DNA of 64,000 nucleotides, taken from NCBI GenBank assembly GCA_001600455.1, contig BCKC01000002.1:558001-622000 (forward strand), read 5' to 3'. The position numbers were made by a program, and so were the translations under genes. Source of the DNA: Endocalyx cinctus (Eukaryota; Ascomycota; Sordariomycetes; Amphisphaeriales; Apiosporaceae). Below the pieces are notes generated by a model. That model ran no database searches. It was not told the DNA's origin and was given only the letters and a program-made list of their open reading frames with translations. This document shows positions 50,590-61,955 of this stretch, piece by piece (the first letter of the stretch is position 1; the number at the start of each line of letters is the position of its first letter).

Positions 50590-52850
50590 GATGATGGTTT
50601 GGATTGATTTTTGAGGGGGGAGAGTAAGTTGGGTTCAATTGTTTCTAGAAGTCGAAAAGTGAAGCTAAATAAACGGATTCCAATATGATTTTTTCCCCCA
50701 AATAATTGATAATTCTTATATGTTTTCAGTGCGATTAAACTGTGGTGAGTTCTCTATTTCAATACCTACTTTACCGACTTCATGATGCGTATTTATATTT
50801 GGCAAAGTGATTGAATTTGCTCAACTTGTTTAACCGCAACTTTCTTAGCCCGTTCAGAAACTTACCGTCTATTCAGTGTGAAGTTATCGTGACCTTCTCA
50901 AACTGGATAGAAGTAATGACTCACGACGTAAGTGCTATGCATGATGAGAAGACTTAAAAAGGAGCGAAAAATAACTGATTTTGCACGTTCCGGTAACTGG
51001 ATCACTGCTCAGAGACACGGATGAGATCCGGCTGAGTCAGGAAACCCGATAAGGGTGAGTCATCGATTATATATCTATTCAACTTATTGAACCTTGGCTC
51101 GACGTAGGACTCAACCCTTTTTTTTTTTTTTTTTTTTCCAGAGGTTTGGCTTTTCTACAAGTGTTCGTAAGATATGCCTGAGGTAGGTACTGTACTGGTC
51201 TTATGTCGCGAGATCATCATGTTTATGTTTATGCATCCTTAAGTGTCTCCCTGCCAAATATATGAAGATCAGCAGTAGTCGTGTCGTATATCCGTAAGTT
51301 CACTGCAGTACACGTTTGCATGTTCTACTAATCTAGTGTCGTTGGAATACGTTTGTGGGGAAATACCGCGGCAACGTGACGTAAGCTTACCGAGCCACTG
51401 AAGAATTTTGTCGATGGGAAATCCGATGAGATTTTAACTTAACGACGCTACAATAAATTGAATAATTGAATGATTGTTGGTAAATAAACATGGTTTTATC
51501 CCCTTATTGTTTGAAATAATTACTTAGATTAATTAGGGAGAATTTTCCGTTATACACTAAAAGAGGAGGAACTCATCTGTTTAATGCAATCGACTCGTCT
51601 GTGTTTCGTGGCGTTAAACAAGAAGATGGATTAGGTACTCTGTACTCTGTACACGAAAAGGAATATACCGAATTTACCCAAATATACCAAATATAGAAAT
51701 TAAAGGCCAATGGACGTAGATTGATACGGACTGACGGAATACTGTGCATCAAACACGAAGCGCTAATCATACGCAAACAATCATTTGATTGATTGACGAC
51801 CGACACCGCCTCATTTTTGTGGCAATGCATCTTTTGTGGAAATGTTTTACGGGTCGATTCTTTTCAGGTCCTAGATCCTTTTTATTATTACTTAGTATTT
51901 TTTTCACGATACACTAGATTAATAACATGCCACGACCCCTAGACAAGCTGATAATGTCCCTTAATAGACCCCCTAAAGGTAAGTCGTACTTTGAAATCTC
52001 GAGTAAAACAAGTAGCGTACAATAAGTAAGTACACGTATGGTAAAAACAAACCTGGGCAGCCTGGCAGTTGCTGCGCTTTGGGCTGGCGGGTTACGTACT
52101 TTACTTGTACGCGCCTCCATTCTTGTTGATTCCCCATGCATTTCGAAATTCGAATACTTCTGCATCTCTCTTCTATTACCTAATTCCGTATGTTTTATGT
52201 AGTAGTTGACTTAGGTAGTACCCAGTGCTACCCACCATTAATTACCATTACCAATACTAGGCCTAACCAGTACCTGGCTTAATTAAAGACGGGCCTCCAA
52301 CAAGGGTTTTTCTTCCATACTTCTTCGGTGTTTTCTATTTTATTTTTATTCCTCTTTATATCTTCATCTTTTTTTTTTTTTAAATCTTTCTTTTTTTAAA
52401 AAAAAAAAAAATAATAGATCGACGATAGAATCAAGATAATCTTCAATAGGTTAATCAACATTCTTTTATTCTACCGTCGGTCTTGTATGGTTAAAAGAGA
52501 CAGGAAGAAAAGCCAGAAAGTAAATAAAGTTTAATTCCAGCAAATAAGGTCGTTGCCCGGTATATCCTGAAACGCATCCATTGCAACCTAGACCTTTCGG
52601 AAAGAAATCAGGAATCAGGAATCAGGAATCAGGAATCTGAAATACCTACTCCGTACAGCGATACATACGTACAAACATTCGTTCGTTCATTCCTTCTCTT
52701 TTGACGAAACGATATCATCATCATCGTCAATCAACTACTTTCGTTATCATCGGGAATACAATACGTACGTAATTCGGGGAAAACAACCGCTAAATTCGCA
52801 TATTCAAATTCCCCCGATACTTTCCTTTCCGACCTACTTAGACAGCCACC
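50590..52850. other. 2.3 kb gene-poor spacer
   Basis: No supported gene. Contains poly(T)/poly(A) runs (51118-51137, 52371-52412) and a short tandem repeat at 52607-52637. The last ~500 bases form the rhomboid promoter and leader, with many CATC/TCAT and CGTA words. Confidence 0.5.
52607..52637. repeat. 8 bp tandem repeat (AATCAGGA)n
   Basis: Nearly four head-to-tail copies of AATCAGGA, about 220 bases before the rhomboid start, in its likely 5' UTR or promoter. Confidence 0.7.
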
Positions 52851-54689
52851 ATGGCTGCAAACGATTATTACAACGGCTCTTCCGTACGGCACAACAACGC
52901 CTACGAGCCTTCCATATCAGGACGTTCAAAACCACCTTCGTATACCTCGGCCGCCGTACCGAATCGACAAGATCGACCTGGTCCGTCGCCGGCCTCTCCC
53001 TTTGACTCCGTCTTCGATGATCATGCATATCCTGCGCGTACGCCTTCGACGCGACCGTTAGATGATCCCGTTTCCATCAACACTAGCCAGCAGAGTTTTG
53101 CTCACGATACACGTTATCACGGCGCCGGCGGTCTTTCCGGCGATGTTTCTCCCATCACCAACGACGAAATACCCTTACGATCCCAGAACAAAAACAACCA
53201 CAGCGACCTTCAAGACCCGACAGACCATGTATACGATGCTCCCGATCAAGGTGCTGCCGAGAGGGGTCTCTCATCCAAGAGTCGGGGTCGGTTGCAATTT
53301 GGAGAGTTTGGAATGCTCGGTAACAAGAAGAAATCGATTCCCATCGTCGTCTACCTCTTTACCCTCATACAAGTGGGTGTGTTCATTGGGGAATTGGTCA
53401 AGTCTGGTAAGAAGATACTTTCTGAATCTCCCCATCTATTTATATTTCAAAGCGCCACTAACCTATTTCGATAATTCAGCTCAACTGACCGGCTCACCCA
53501 TTCAAACAAAACCCTCGTTCAACATCATGATTGGACCTTCGTCGCAAGTCTTGATTAACATGGGTTCGAGATACGTCCCTTGTATGAAGAACGTCGATGG
53601 TGTGCAGAACTACGAAACTCCTTCAACCCAGACTACACTTGGCTTTAGCTGGCCGTGCCCGAGCACGACATCGAACAATGCTTCGGACCCGAACAACAAC
53701 TGCACACTTTCGCAACTATGCGGTATGGGTGGTGTGCCTAACCCCTTATGGGACACGTCTATTGGTCTCAATCAGCGACCTGAACCGAATCAATGGTGGC
53801 GCTTCATCACTCCCATCTTTCTACACGCCGGTATCGTCCACATCGGATTTAACCTTTTACTTCAGCTCACCATGGGTAAAGAGGTCGAGCGACTTATCGG
53901 TTCCATCCGTTTCTTTGTCATCTATTTAAGCGCTGGTATATTCGGTTTCGTCCTGGGTGGTAACTACGCCGCTTCGGGTATCTCCTCGACTGGTGCGTCC
54001 GGAGCGTTATTCGGAGTCATCGCCATCACGCTGCTAGATCTTCTCTACTCCTGGGGAGACCGACGCAATCCCGGTCGAGAGCTGGCCTTCATCCTCATCG
54101 AAGTCGTCATCTCGTTCGCGCTCGGCCTCCTTCCCGGCTTGGATAACTTCTCCCACATCGGCGGTTTCATCGTCGGCATCACGTTGGGTATCACCGTCTT
54201 GCACTCGCCCAACATCCTGCGCAGACGCATAGGCGAGGACCACTTCACCGGCCCCGCGTACTCGACCGTGGGCGACAGCTACAACAACGGCATCAGGAGC
54301 GTCGCGTTCCCGCCTTTCTACCGGAACCCGGTCGGCTTCTTCAAGGGCCGCAAGCCGCTTTGGTGGGCTTGGTGGCTCGTCCGCGCGGGCTTCCTCGTCC
54401 TCGTCATCGTCTCTTTTAGCGTCCTGATCAAGAACTTCTACTCTTACCAGAATACCTGCTCCTGGTGCAAGTATCTCAGTTGTATTGTAAGTCTATATGG
54501 TCCTTCCCCTCGCAATATGAATGTTGTTGACTAACTAAACTGATTAAATAGCCTGTTAACGGATGGTGCGATATTGGTAATCTCAACGTCACGAGCACGA
54601 GCACTTCCTCGTCGTCAGACAACGATCTATCTAACCGAGCGGTTGATCTATTCGCTAGGAGCTTTATGGATCAGTTTGCGGGTCTTTAA
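52851..54689 (+). CDS. rhomboid-family intramembrane serine protease
   Basis: Three exons, 52851-53406, 53480-54486 and 54552-54689, 566 aa. The start has a Kozak-perfect GCCACCATGG. A Ser/Pro-rich cytosolic N-terminus (~165 residues) precedes TM1 (IPIVVYLFTLIQVGVFIGEL). A Cys-containing lumenal loop follows, with NNCTLSQLCGMGGVP. The rhomboid core shows WWRFITPIFLHAGIVHIGFNLL (H..HxxxN), the serine motif STGASGALFG and the catalytic His in NFSHIGGFIVG. The final TM is after KPLWWAWWLVRAG. Long N-terminus and TM number fit Golgi/ER secretase-type fungal rhomboids. Catalytic Ser and His are both present, so it should be active. Substrates are not predictable here. Confidence 0.93.
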
Positions 54690-55506
54690 GAGTAATATGC
54701 GTAGAACGATGAAATCTTGTATGGAATTACGGATCAGGGAAGGGTAACAAAAACCGAACATGATACGATCAAAATAGAGTAGCATCGAAGCTCACGATGA
54801 GAGGTTTAACTCTCGTGACTTTGGGATTAATTAATTTATTAATGAGAAACTCACAATTTACGCATGTGCGTACAGATAAACTACGTGTGTGTCGACGGGT
54901 AGAACCTACGTCTAGTAGTGCTGAGTAGTAGCATAGTACAGTAGATGCAGATGCACTACTGATAAAATTAGTTAGTGAAGTAGGGACGGGAACTAGACGC
55001 ACGATACAACCTAATTTCTTTTCTTTAGCGGACGATGGTACCTGAAAACTCAGAAGATTATCTTCACTAGGTAAATTTAAATGTAGCTGCGTAATTTGCT
55101 GTCTCTCCTTTCAAGGTTGTAGCCAAAACCTTTAGATGATTATTCATCTACGAGCTTGGAATTCGTGATAACACCGAACCAAAACACTCGGCGCCCAGAA
55201 CAAAACCGATAGAGTCAAGATTCATATTTCCGACCACTCAGCTGACGACGTTCGGGTGGAGTTGAGTCATATCAAGTTGACGTATTTACCTGCAGGCATC
55301 CGAAGAGCAAAAGTACGAGATAGCAGCACAAATCTATATCCGTCCCCATATAATCCTTCCACCCTCGGCCATCCTCTAAGAAACTCCACCCACTCCAAAG
55401 TTAAACGATATTCAAATAGTGATAGAGAAATAGAATTTAAGCTTAGACGAAAGGCAGAAAAAAAAAGGTCAAAAAACGGTTAAATAAGACAAAATAAAAC
55501 CAAGTC
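54690..55506. other. intergenic between rhomboid and HD genes
   Basis: AT-rich, no gene recognised; the right half is the promoter of the HD-domain gene. Confidence 0.5.
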
Positions 55507-56616
55507 ATGTCTGATCCGAGCCCCGCCCCCACCATCTTCAAGTCGGGATACTTCCAAACCCTAGAACTGCCGAAGTATCCGGCTCCGCCATCCTCATCTT
55601 CATCTTCTTCATCTTCGTCGCCGCAGCCCGCCGCCGTCGTCGTCACGGACGCGCTGTACGGCACATACACGATCACGGAACCCGTGCTCGTCGACCTGCT
55701 CGTCAACTGCGCCGCGCTCGCGCGTCTCGCGGGCGTGCACCAGCACGGCATCTCCGGGTTCCTCGGTTTTACCCCCGCGATCACGCGGCTCGAGCACAGC
55801 GTCGGCGCGATGCTCCTCGCGCGGACCGTGAGCCCGCGAGACACGGCGTCCCAGGTGGCCGCTCTGCTGCACGACGTGAGCCACACGGCCATGAGCCACG
55901 TCGTCGATTTCGCGTTCGACGACGGCGGCGCGAGCTTTCACGAGGCGAATAAGGAGAGGTACGTGAAAAATATGACCAACGTGCCGGAGATACTGGCGAG
56001 GCACGAAGGGTATGGGGACCTCGAGACGCTCGAGGAGGAGCTGTACTCGCTCGTCGAGATGCCGGCTCCGAGGCTCTGCGCGGATAGGTTGGATTACGCC
56101 CTGCGCGACGCGGTCGGGATCGGGTTCTTAGAGAAGGAGAAGGCGAGGGAGGTCCTGCGGAACTTGACGCACGTAGACGGGGTGCTGACGCTCGGGGATA
56201 CTCAAGCGGCCCTCGACCTCGCGACGTCGTATATGAAGTGCGACGAGAAGGTGTGGGGAAACCCGGCGCACGGGGACGTGTACGTCCGGACGGCGGGGGT
56301 GATGCGTACGTTGCTTAGGAGGGGTGCGGTGAAAGAGGAAGAACTGTGGACCTTGTCCGACGCCGCGTTTTGGGAGAGGATGAGAGAAGTAGCGAGAGAC
56401 GACGAGGCGAGGGAGGCGATCCGGAGACTAGAGACGGAAGGGTTGCCGGACGAGAAGAATTTGCCGTTGCCGAGAGGGGCGAAAGTGAGAACGCTGGATC
56501 CGGATGTTTTGGTGGATGGGGGTATGGTGAAGCCGCTTTCGGAGTTGGTGCCGGAGTATAAGAAGCAGAAAGAGGAGTATGAGGTTGCTAGACATGCGTT
56601 GTATGAGAAGGAATAA
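55507..56616 (+). CDS. HD-domain phosphohydrolase
   Basis: Intronless, 369 aa. A Ser run (residues ~28-38, encoded by TCx repeats) follows a short N-terminus. The HD domain shows LARLAGVHQHG, RLEHSVGAMLLA (first metal His), AALLHDVSHTAMSHV (the HD pair) and the later conserved Asp in LCADRLDYALRD. This is the set of metal ligands expected for the dGTPase/SAMHD1-like HD family. Length fits fungal cytosolic HD proteins annotated as metal-dependent phosphohydrolases. The precise substrate (nucleotides or other phosphoesters) is not known. Strongly GC-rich coding region with AG-rich 3' part; no lesion seen. Confidence 0.9.
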   Translation: MSDPSPAPTIFKSGYFQTLELPKYPAPPSSSSSSSSSSPQPAAVVVTDALYGTYTITEPVLVDLLVNCAALARLAGVHQHGISGFLGFTPAITRLEHSVGAMLLARTVSPRDTASQVAALLHDVSHTAMSHVVDFAFDDGGASFHEANKERYVKNMTNVPEILARHEGYGDLETLEEELYSLVEMPAPRLCADRLDYALRDAVGIGFLEKEKAREVLRNLTHVDGVLTLGDTQAALDLATSYMKCDEKVWGNPAHGDVYVRTAGVMRTLLRRGAVKEEELWTLSDAAFWERMREVARDDEAREAIRRLETEGLPDEKNLPLPRGAKVRTLDPDVLVDGGMVKPLSELVPEYKKQKEEYEVARHALYEKE

Positions 56617-57149
56617 ATAGAATAGAGCTGGAACTAGAATTACGCTTCTATGAAATAGAGAGATCGTTAGAGTACTTGCTGTGTATTTTCAGTTTTATGA
56701 TTTTGGTATGAGCAAGACAAACGTAGCCTAGAAAGCCTCTGAGTGCTACTATATCACGCAATTCATTCTCAGTGAACTTACACATCCGAGCTAGAGCCCA
56801 CTCTTTCCCTTCTGGATGGATCCAAAGGAAGATTCAGTGTTCTGTCGCTTTCCCGATATTGGAGACTACATTGAGTAGACTGCTGTTTCACAGTTTACGA
56901 CCCCTATTTCTGTCACTCCTCGCACCTCTAGATGAAAATATAATTATATTGAACAGTACTGAGCATACCCAAAAAGAAAAGAAAATTGACAGATAAACGT
57001 TCAACGAATGTCCTGTCTTGTATAGTCTATACATGAGATGTAACAATAAACAGCTGATGAGCCTCCTTTCTAACATGCAATATGTAACGTTTAAAAGAGA
57101 AAACATAAATTTATAACAATAATGCAACTTTTTTTTGAAACAAAACTTT
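56617..57149. other. 3' intergenic between HD and citrate synthase genes
   Basis: 3' flanks of two convergent genes; no gene recognised. Confidence 0.55.
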
Positions 57150-58759
57150 TTACAACTTCGCTCGGCCCCAAGTTCGGCCGGTCTCGTCTTTATAGGTGGC
57201 AAGGTCGTTTCTCTTGCTATCGCCCCCGTGCTGAACCTGGACGGGCGCGTCAAAGACCGTGGCATCCTTCTTCTTCATACGATCCGCCACTTCCACGTAT
57301 TCCCTTTCGCCCTCGCCGAGGTAGAGCTGTCGCGGTCGCCACTAGTGTTTTTAATGTTAGTTCAGCGCTTTTAAGAGGAGGGTTGACTAAAGATTACAAC
57401 AGGAGCTATATGTAAAGAAGAGAAATTTTCACGTACAATCTTGACACCCGACGGGTTCAGCATCATCTGTCTCCAATGAGCGAGCCAGCCGACACATCTC
57501 GGAACAGCGAACAGGACGGGGTAAAAGTCCAAGGGGAAGCCCATGGCCTGGTAAATGAGGCCGGAGTAGAAGTCGACGTTAGGGTACAAGTTTCGCTTGC
57601 GCATAAACTCGCTCTTGCGGGCGTAATCCGCGAGCGTGAGCGCCGTGTCTAGAAGCTGGTTCCGTCCCGTCACGCGGAAGACCTGCTCGGCGAGCGCCTT
57701 GATCGCCGTCGACCGCGGGTCCACGTTCTTGTAGACGCGGTGTCCGAACCCGACCAGCACGCGCTCCCTCTTCTCGACCTTTTCCATAAACGCCGGCACG
57801 TTCTCGGGCGAGCCGATCTCGATCAGCATGCGGATGGCGCTCTCGGAGGCGCCGCCGTGAGAGGGGCCGTACAGCGCGGAACATCCGGCCGAGACGACGC
57901 TGTAAGGATCTACGAGACTGCTGCCGACCTGCAGCACCGTCGCGGTCGAGCAGTTGACCTCGTGGTCGGCGTGGATGATAAAGAGCGCGTCCAGGGCCTT
58001 CTCCAGGACCGGGTGAGGCTGGTACTCGTGTCCGGACAGGTTGTCCAGCAAGTACAGGAAGTTGCCAGTGTAGGACAGGCCCTGGGCGGGGCGGTTGAAG
58101 GGCCGACCCTGCCGCATGCGGTACGAGGCGGCGGCGAGGGTGGGGGCTTTTCCGATGATGCGGAGGATCTGCTTGTCCATGACCTCGAGGGCGGCCTTGT
58201 CCCCCGAGGCGGCGTTGGTGTACAGCTTCTGGCCGCGCAGAGACGGGTTCGCCTCGGGGGCGAAGGCGCCGAGGGTGGCGAAGGCCGAGGTCAGCATGGA
58301 CATGGGGTGGGTGTCGTAGCGGAAGGACTTGAACATGCCCTCGATATCGCTGTGGATGAAGGTGTGGTGCATGATCTCGTTCTGCCAGTCCAGGTACTGC
58401 GTCTTGGTCGGAAGCTCCCCGTAGATCAGCAGGTACGCCGTCTCGAGGAAGTCGCTCTTGTTCACCAGCTGCTCGATCGGGTAGCCACGGTACCGCAGGA
58501 TGCCGTCCTGCCCGCTGATGTAGGTGATCTTGCTCTGGACCACGGCCGTGTTCATGTAGGCCGGGTCGAATACCCGGAGACCCTGGTCGGTCTCATCTTC
58601 CTTCCGGTCCTCCGCTTGCTGAGAGGCCTTGATCTTCTTGATGTCCGTAGCTAGCACGGAATTGTTCTTGATTGGAAGCTCATATATTTTATTAGTTCGA
58701 TTATCGACTACGGTCAACGTTTGCCGAGGCGTCTGTTTGGCATTAGAAACGGTCACCAT
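57150..58759 (-). CDS. citrate synthase, peroxisomal type (C-terminal AKL)
   Basis: Two exons, 57437-58759 and 57150-57341, joined by a GTACGT...TAG intron, 504 aa. Exon 1 has the citrate synthase catalytic set: GPSHGGASE (His), GFGHRVYKNVDPRS (His) and YPNVDFYSG (Asp), plus IIHADHEVNCST and PRCVGWLAHW. Splicing replaces a short read-through tail with the conserved WRPRQLYLGEGEREYV ending and finishes in Gly-Arg-Ala-Lys-Leu. AKL is a peroxisomal PTS1 signal, and the N-terminus lacks a mitochondrial presequence. The enzyme condenses acetyl-CoA with oxaloacetate; in peroxisomes this serves the glyoxylate cycle and acetyl-unit export. A 2-methylcitrate synthase activity cannot be excluded from sequence, but the targeting argues against a mitochondrial role. 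Confidence 0.93.
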
Positions 58760-59304
58760 TTCTTCTACTTTCTCTACTTTCTTCCTTTTCTTCTAAAATT
58801 ATGTAGTGACGAGCGAGGGATGAAGATAATAAATGGAGAGGCTTTTTTTTTATCAAAAGCTTTTGATTAATAAATATTCTTATGGGACCAGCGGATGAAT
58901 ACGGTTATTATCATGTATTATACACGCCTATATATACATAAAGGCAGAGGTTACCGGATATGTAGGATCTATCAGATGTGAACCGAAAAGGTAAGCTTTT
59001 TAAGATGTCACTTGATTGGAACGTGCATCCTTGAGCCGAGGTCAATTGAAGCTGGCTACTTTCGGCATTTCTACGATTTTATGGGACGCACAGCCACACT
59101 CTTGTGGCTAGTGGGTTTTCATTACCAAATACAATCTTTCTATTTATTTTATTATGAGATGGACTATCGCAACTCCAATGGAAGTATTTTCCTTCTCTTC
59201 TCTTTAAACATGGCATTGAAAATAATTACATGAAACCCATGAATATTCATTTCAAGGTAAACCGAAAGTACTCTTGAGAATTTCGACCGGGCACTTCTCA
59301 CAGT
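58760..59304. other. intergenic, citrate synthase promoter side
   Basis: No gene seen; an open frame at 59012-59233 shows no family signal. Contains TATATA tracts (58930-58938). Confidence 0.5.
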
Positions 59305-60289
59305 CTACCAAGGGTGTATGCGATCAATAGTCTCGTTGAAGAACTTCTCCGAGTGCTCCTTTTTAGTCGCGTGATCAATCTGAAGTGGGCCACCATATCA
59401 ATACAGTTAATTTTTAGAAGATAGGTGCTAGGTGAAAATGGGAACATCAAAATACTTACAATATAAGCCGTATTCTTGCTACTATCTGCAAGAGTCAGCG
59501 GGGCCTTCTCCAACCCGAAAGCACGAGCTCCCATGTTTCCCAGATCTGTCTGCACCAGTCTATATATCATTTATGCATTCGCGACATGATTAGCTACTAC
59601 CTCTTGGGAGAGAGAGAAAGCAGGTTTGAAAGAATATACTCGACTTACCCGGGATGAATACACAAAGCGATCAACCAATCATTTTCCATCCCCATCTTGA
59701 CGACCATGACGTTCGCCATCGCCTTTGAAGCGGCGTAGCTAATGTTCGGATAAGGATAATTGTTCATCTCGGACAAGCTACCGCCCGCGGCACTGATAAA
59801 CACAAAGCGGGCGGGATGATTCGGCGACCGGCGAAGTAGAGGTAGCGTCGCCTTGTAGAGGACCATGACGGAGACGGCGTTGATCATGAGAACTTCCTCA
59901 AACTCCTCCAATGGCACGTCCTCGACCGTGTTCATTTTGGCAATTCCCGCGGCGGAGATGACGACGTCGATGTGGGAAACACCTTGTTTCTGGATGTCTG
60001 CTACCGCGTAGTAGGGGTCCGTCTTGGAGGAAGAATCGATCTTGGTTATTATCACGCGTGTATTTTCTCCCTTGGTAGGGATGTCGAGGAGATTTTTTTG
60101 AGCCACTTCCACATCGCGAACCGCGGCAATGATGATATTGTTTGGTTGCGAGACATAGTGGTTAAACATGCCACGGCCGATACCTGCATTTTATACCTCT
60201 TAGCCAAGATGGAGCCACGAGATTAGGCGGGATGGAGTTGGAAATTTACCGCGGTTGGCTCCAGTTATCAGATACGTCTTTCCAGACAT
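59305..60289 (-). CDS. short-chain dehydrogenase (ketoreductase-like)
   Basis: Four minus-strand exons: 60250-60289, 59649-60183, 59460-59559 and 59305-59379, 249 aa. The cofactor site ITGANRGIGRGMF is created across the exon 1/2 junction. The catalytic set is intact: ISAAGIA at the NNAG position, Ser in VFISAAGGS and YAASKAM (YxxxK). CIHPGLVQTDLGNMG, across the exon 2/3 junction, is the conserved PG motif, and the last exon ends DRIHPW, the usual terminus of this class. The pattern matches fungal norsolorinic acid ketoreductase-like SDRs. Being next to citrate synthase is probably coincidental. A TATATAAAG box lies 169 bases upstream. Substrate unknown; the enzyme should be active. Confidence 0.9.
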
Positions 60290-60899
60290 GATGTTTAAGA
60301 GTTTCAAATTCTAGATTCAGAGTCGTAAGGTAGATATTTTTGGTCACTTTTCACTGCCGAGATCGATAGCGAAGTTGATTTACGTAGGTAGTACGGTGCG
60401 CGAGAAACAAAAAGGTCTCGGACGCACTTAAAATCATCTCGGATACACATTCGCAGTCTTTATATATTCTTTATGGATATATAAAGTTCTAATACCCCTA
60501 TCTTCATGCCCTCTATCATACTACCGTCGTTATACCAAAAAGCACATTTGTAACACAAGCTCCGTGGACTTCCGTGGCAATTCAGCGTTACTAATATATG
60601 AGAACCTTACGACGCGCCAAGTACCCGGTTATACTTGGAAGTGAACCTCAAAGGATCAGAATGATACCAATATTGATTATCAGCGTTTCTAGCTTCGAAT
60701 TCAGTTATCTTGTCAAACTGAGCATATGATGTTACTAGGTACTGAAGATCGATTGGTGACAAGGGGCATTTAGTTGTCATGGTATGAAATCACGCGATAG
60801 GATTGAAAAGTTCTTCTTTGGAAAAAAAAAAAATCTCTATTATTATTTCATTTCATTTCATATCGTTTCATATCATCCGAAAAAAGGAGTATTTCGTAT
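60290..60899. other. intergenic, SDR promoter side
   Basis: Contains the SDR TATA box (60458-60466) and, at 60845-60872, a run of TTTCATTTCATTTCATATC-type repeats. No gene seen. Confidence 0.5.
60458..60466 (-). promoter_or_regulatory. TATA box of ketoreductase-like SDR
   Basis: TATATAAAG on the minus strand, 169 bases before the start at 60289. Confidence 0.45.
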
Positions 60900-61955
60900 T
60901 TACATTTCATCGCTGACGCTGTCAGACTCGCTGTCGACGTTCCGGCTCTGACCCTCCTGCTTGAGCATCCCCTTACCCTTCTTGGCCTTACCCTTAGCGC
61001 CCTTACCCCTCAAGGCCTCGGGCACCTCCTTGCGGACCTCTCCGTCCTCGAAGAGCAAACCCAAGTCGGGCCGGCGCGCGACGACGCGCTTCCACAGGGC
61101 CATGGGGACCTCCTCGGCGGCGGTGACGACCCTGCCGGAGGTGGTGAACTGCCAGCCGATCTCGGGCGCCCGCGCCATCGCCGTCCGGAGGTGGATCCAG
61201 ATGCTGACGTCGGCCTTGCTGCTGCGCGAGGCGCTGCCGCCGCCGACGGCGAAGGAGACCTGCGACGCGCCGTCGGCGCGCTTGATCCCGCCGGACGACA
61301 GGACGAGCGGGTAGTTCTGGTACGACGTCTCGTACACGACGTATTCGGGAAGGTTATCCGACGAGGGCGTCAGCGGGGAACCCTCGAGGACTAAGGGAGC
61401 CTGGGAGACGCTGTCGCGCTTCGAGTCCCGACGGACCCGGTACGACTCGGCTTTCTCGGCGTCGCTGCCCGGGAGCTGGCGCAGGGTGAAGCGCGCCTTG
61501 GGGCTGGAGGCCGCGTGGAGGAGATCCGGGAGGGCTACGCCGAGGTCGGTCATCTTGGGTTGAGAGAGCTGAGTAATTGGAGGTATCGTTAGTACACTGT
61601 CATTTTTACGAGTCTAAAAAGAGGGGGAAATAAAAAAGAAACTCACCAAATGAGCGGCGGAGACCCAGCCATCCTCGTCGGAGACGAGGTAGTCCTCCTC
61701 GTCCATATCGGACTCGAGCTCGCTCTGGGCGACGCTGCGGCGCAGGACGAAGGTGACGGCGCGGGAGACGGTGGCGTCGGCGTCCTCGACGACCCGGTAG
61801 CCGCGACCGCCGGCGGTCTTGCCGTTGCTGACGCTCATCCCCCTGGTCCGGCCATGGCGGGTTGTGGTCGACTGCTGGGAGACGGCGCTAGGGGGGAGGA
61901 TACCCCCGTTTTGGTGGATGACGGAAAGAGGGACGAGAACAGATGCGGATGCCAT
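60900..61955 (-). CDS. Tpt1/KptA-fold protein with substituted catalytic residues
   Basis: Two exons, 61647-61955 and 60900-61568, 325 aa. After a ~60-residue disordered start, the sequence follows tRNA 2'-phosphotransferase (Tpt1): VSRAVTFVLRR matches the SKALSYLLRH helix, EDGWVSAAHLL the DG-hydrophobic-LL winged helix, and KARFTLR the KQRF strand. LPEYVVYETSYQNYPLVLSSGGI matches LPxxLxHGT...ILxSGL, VSIWIHLRTAM the V-Y-I-D strand, and SGRVVTAAEEVP the final strand. Relative to the yeast catalytic residues (as I recall, Arg23, His24, Arg71, Arg138), Arg23 and Arg71 are kept, His24 is Arg, and the R-N-H-x-H segment with Arg138 is lost, as is the GHS motif. It ends with a basic then Ser/Asp/Glu tail. 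Probably a non-catalytic paralogue, perhaps RNA-binding. Alignment was done by eye. Confidence 0.65.

Noticed and set aside
57740..58654. 304-codon plus-strand open frame opposite citrate synthase
   Set aside because: Antisense shadow with no family similarity; the minus strand has full citrate synthase motifs.
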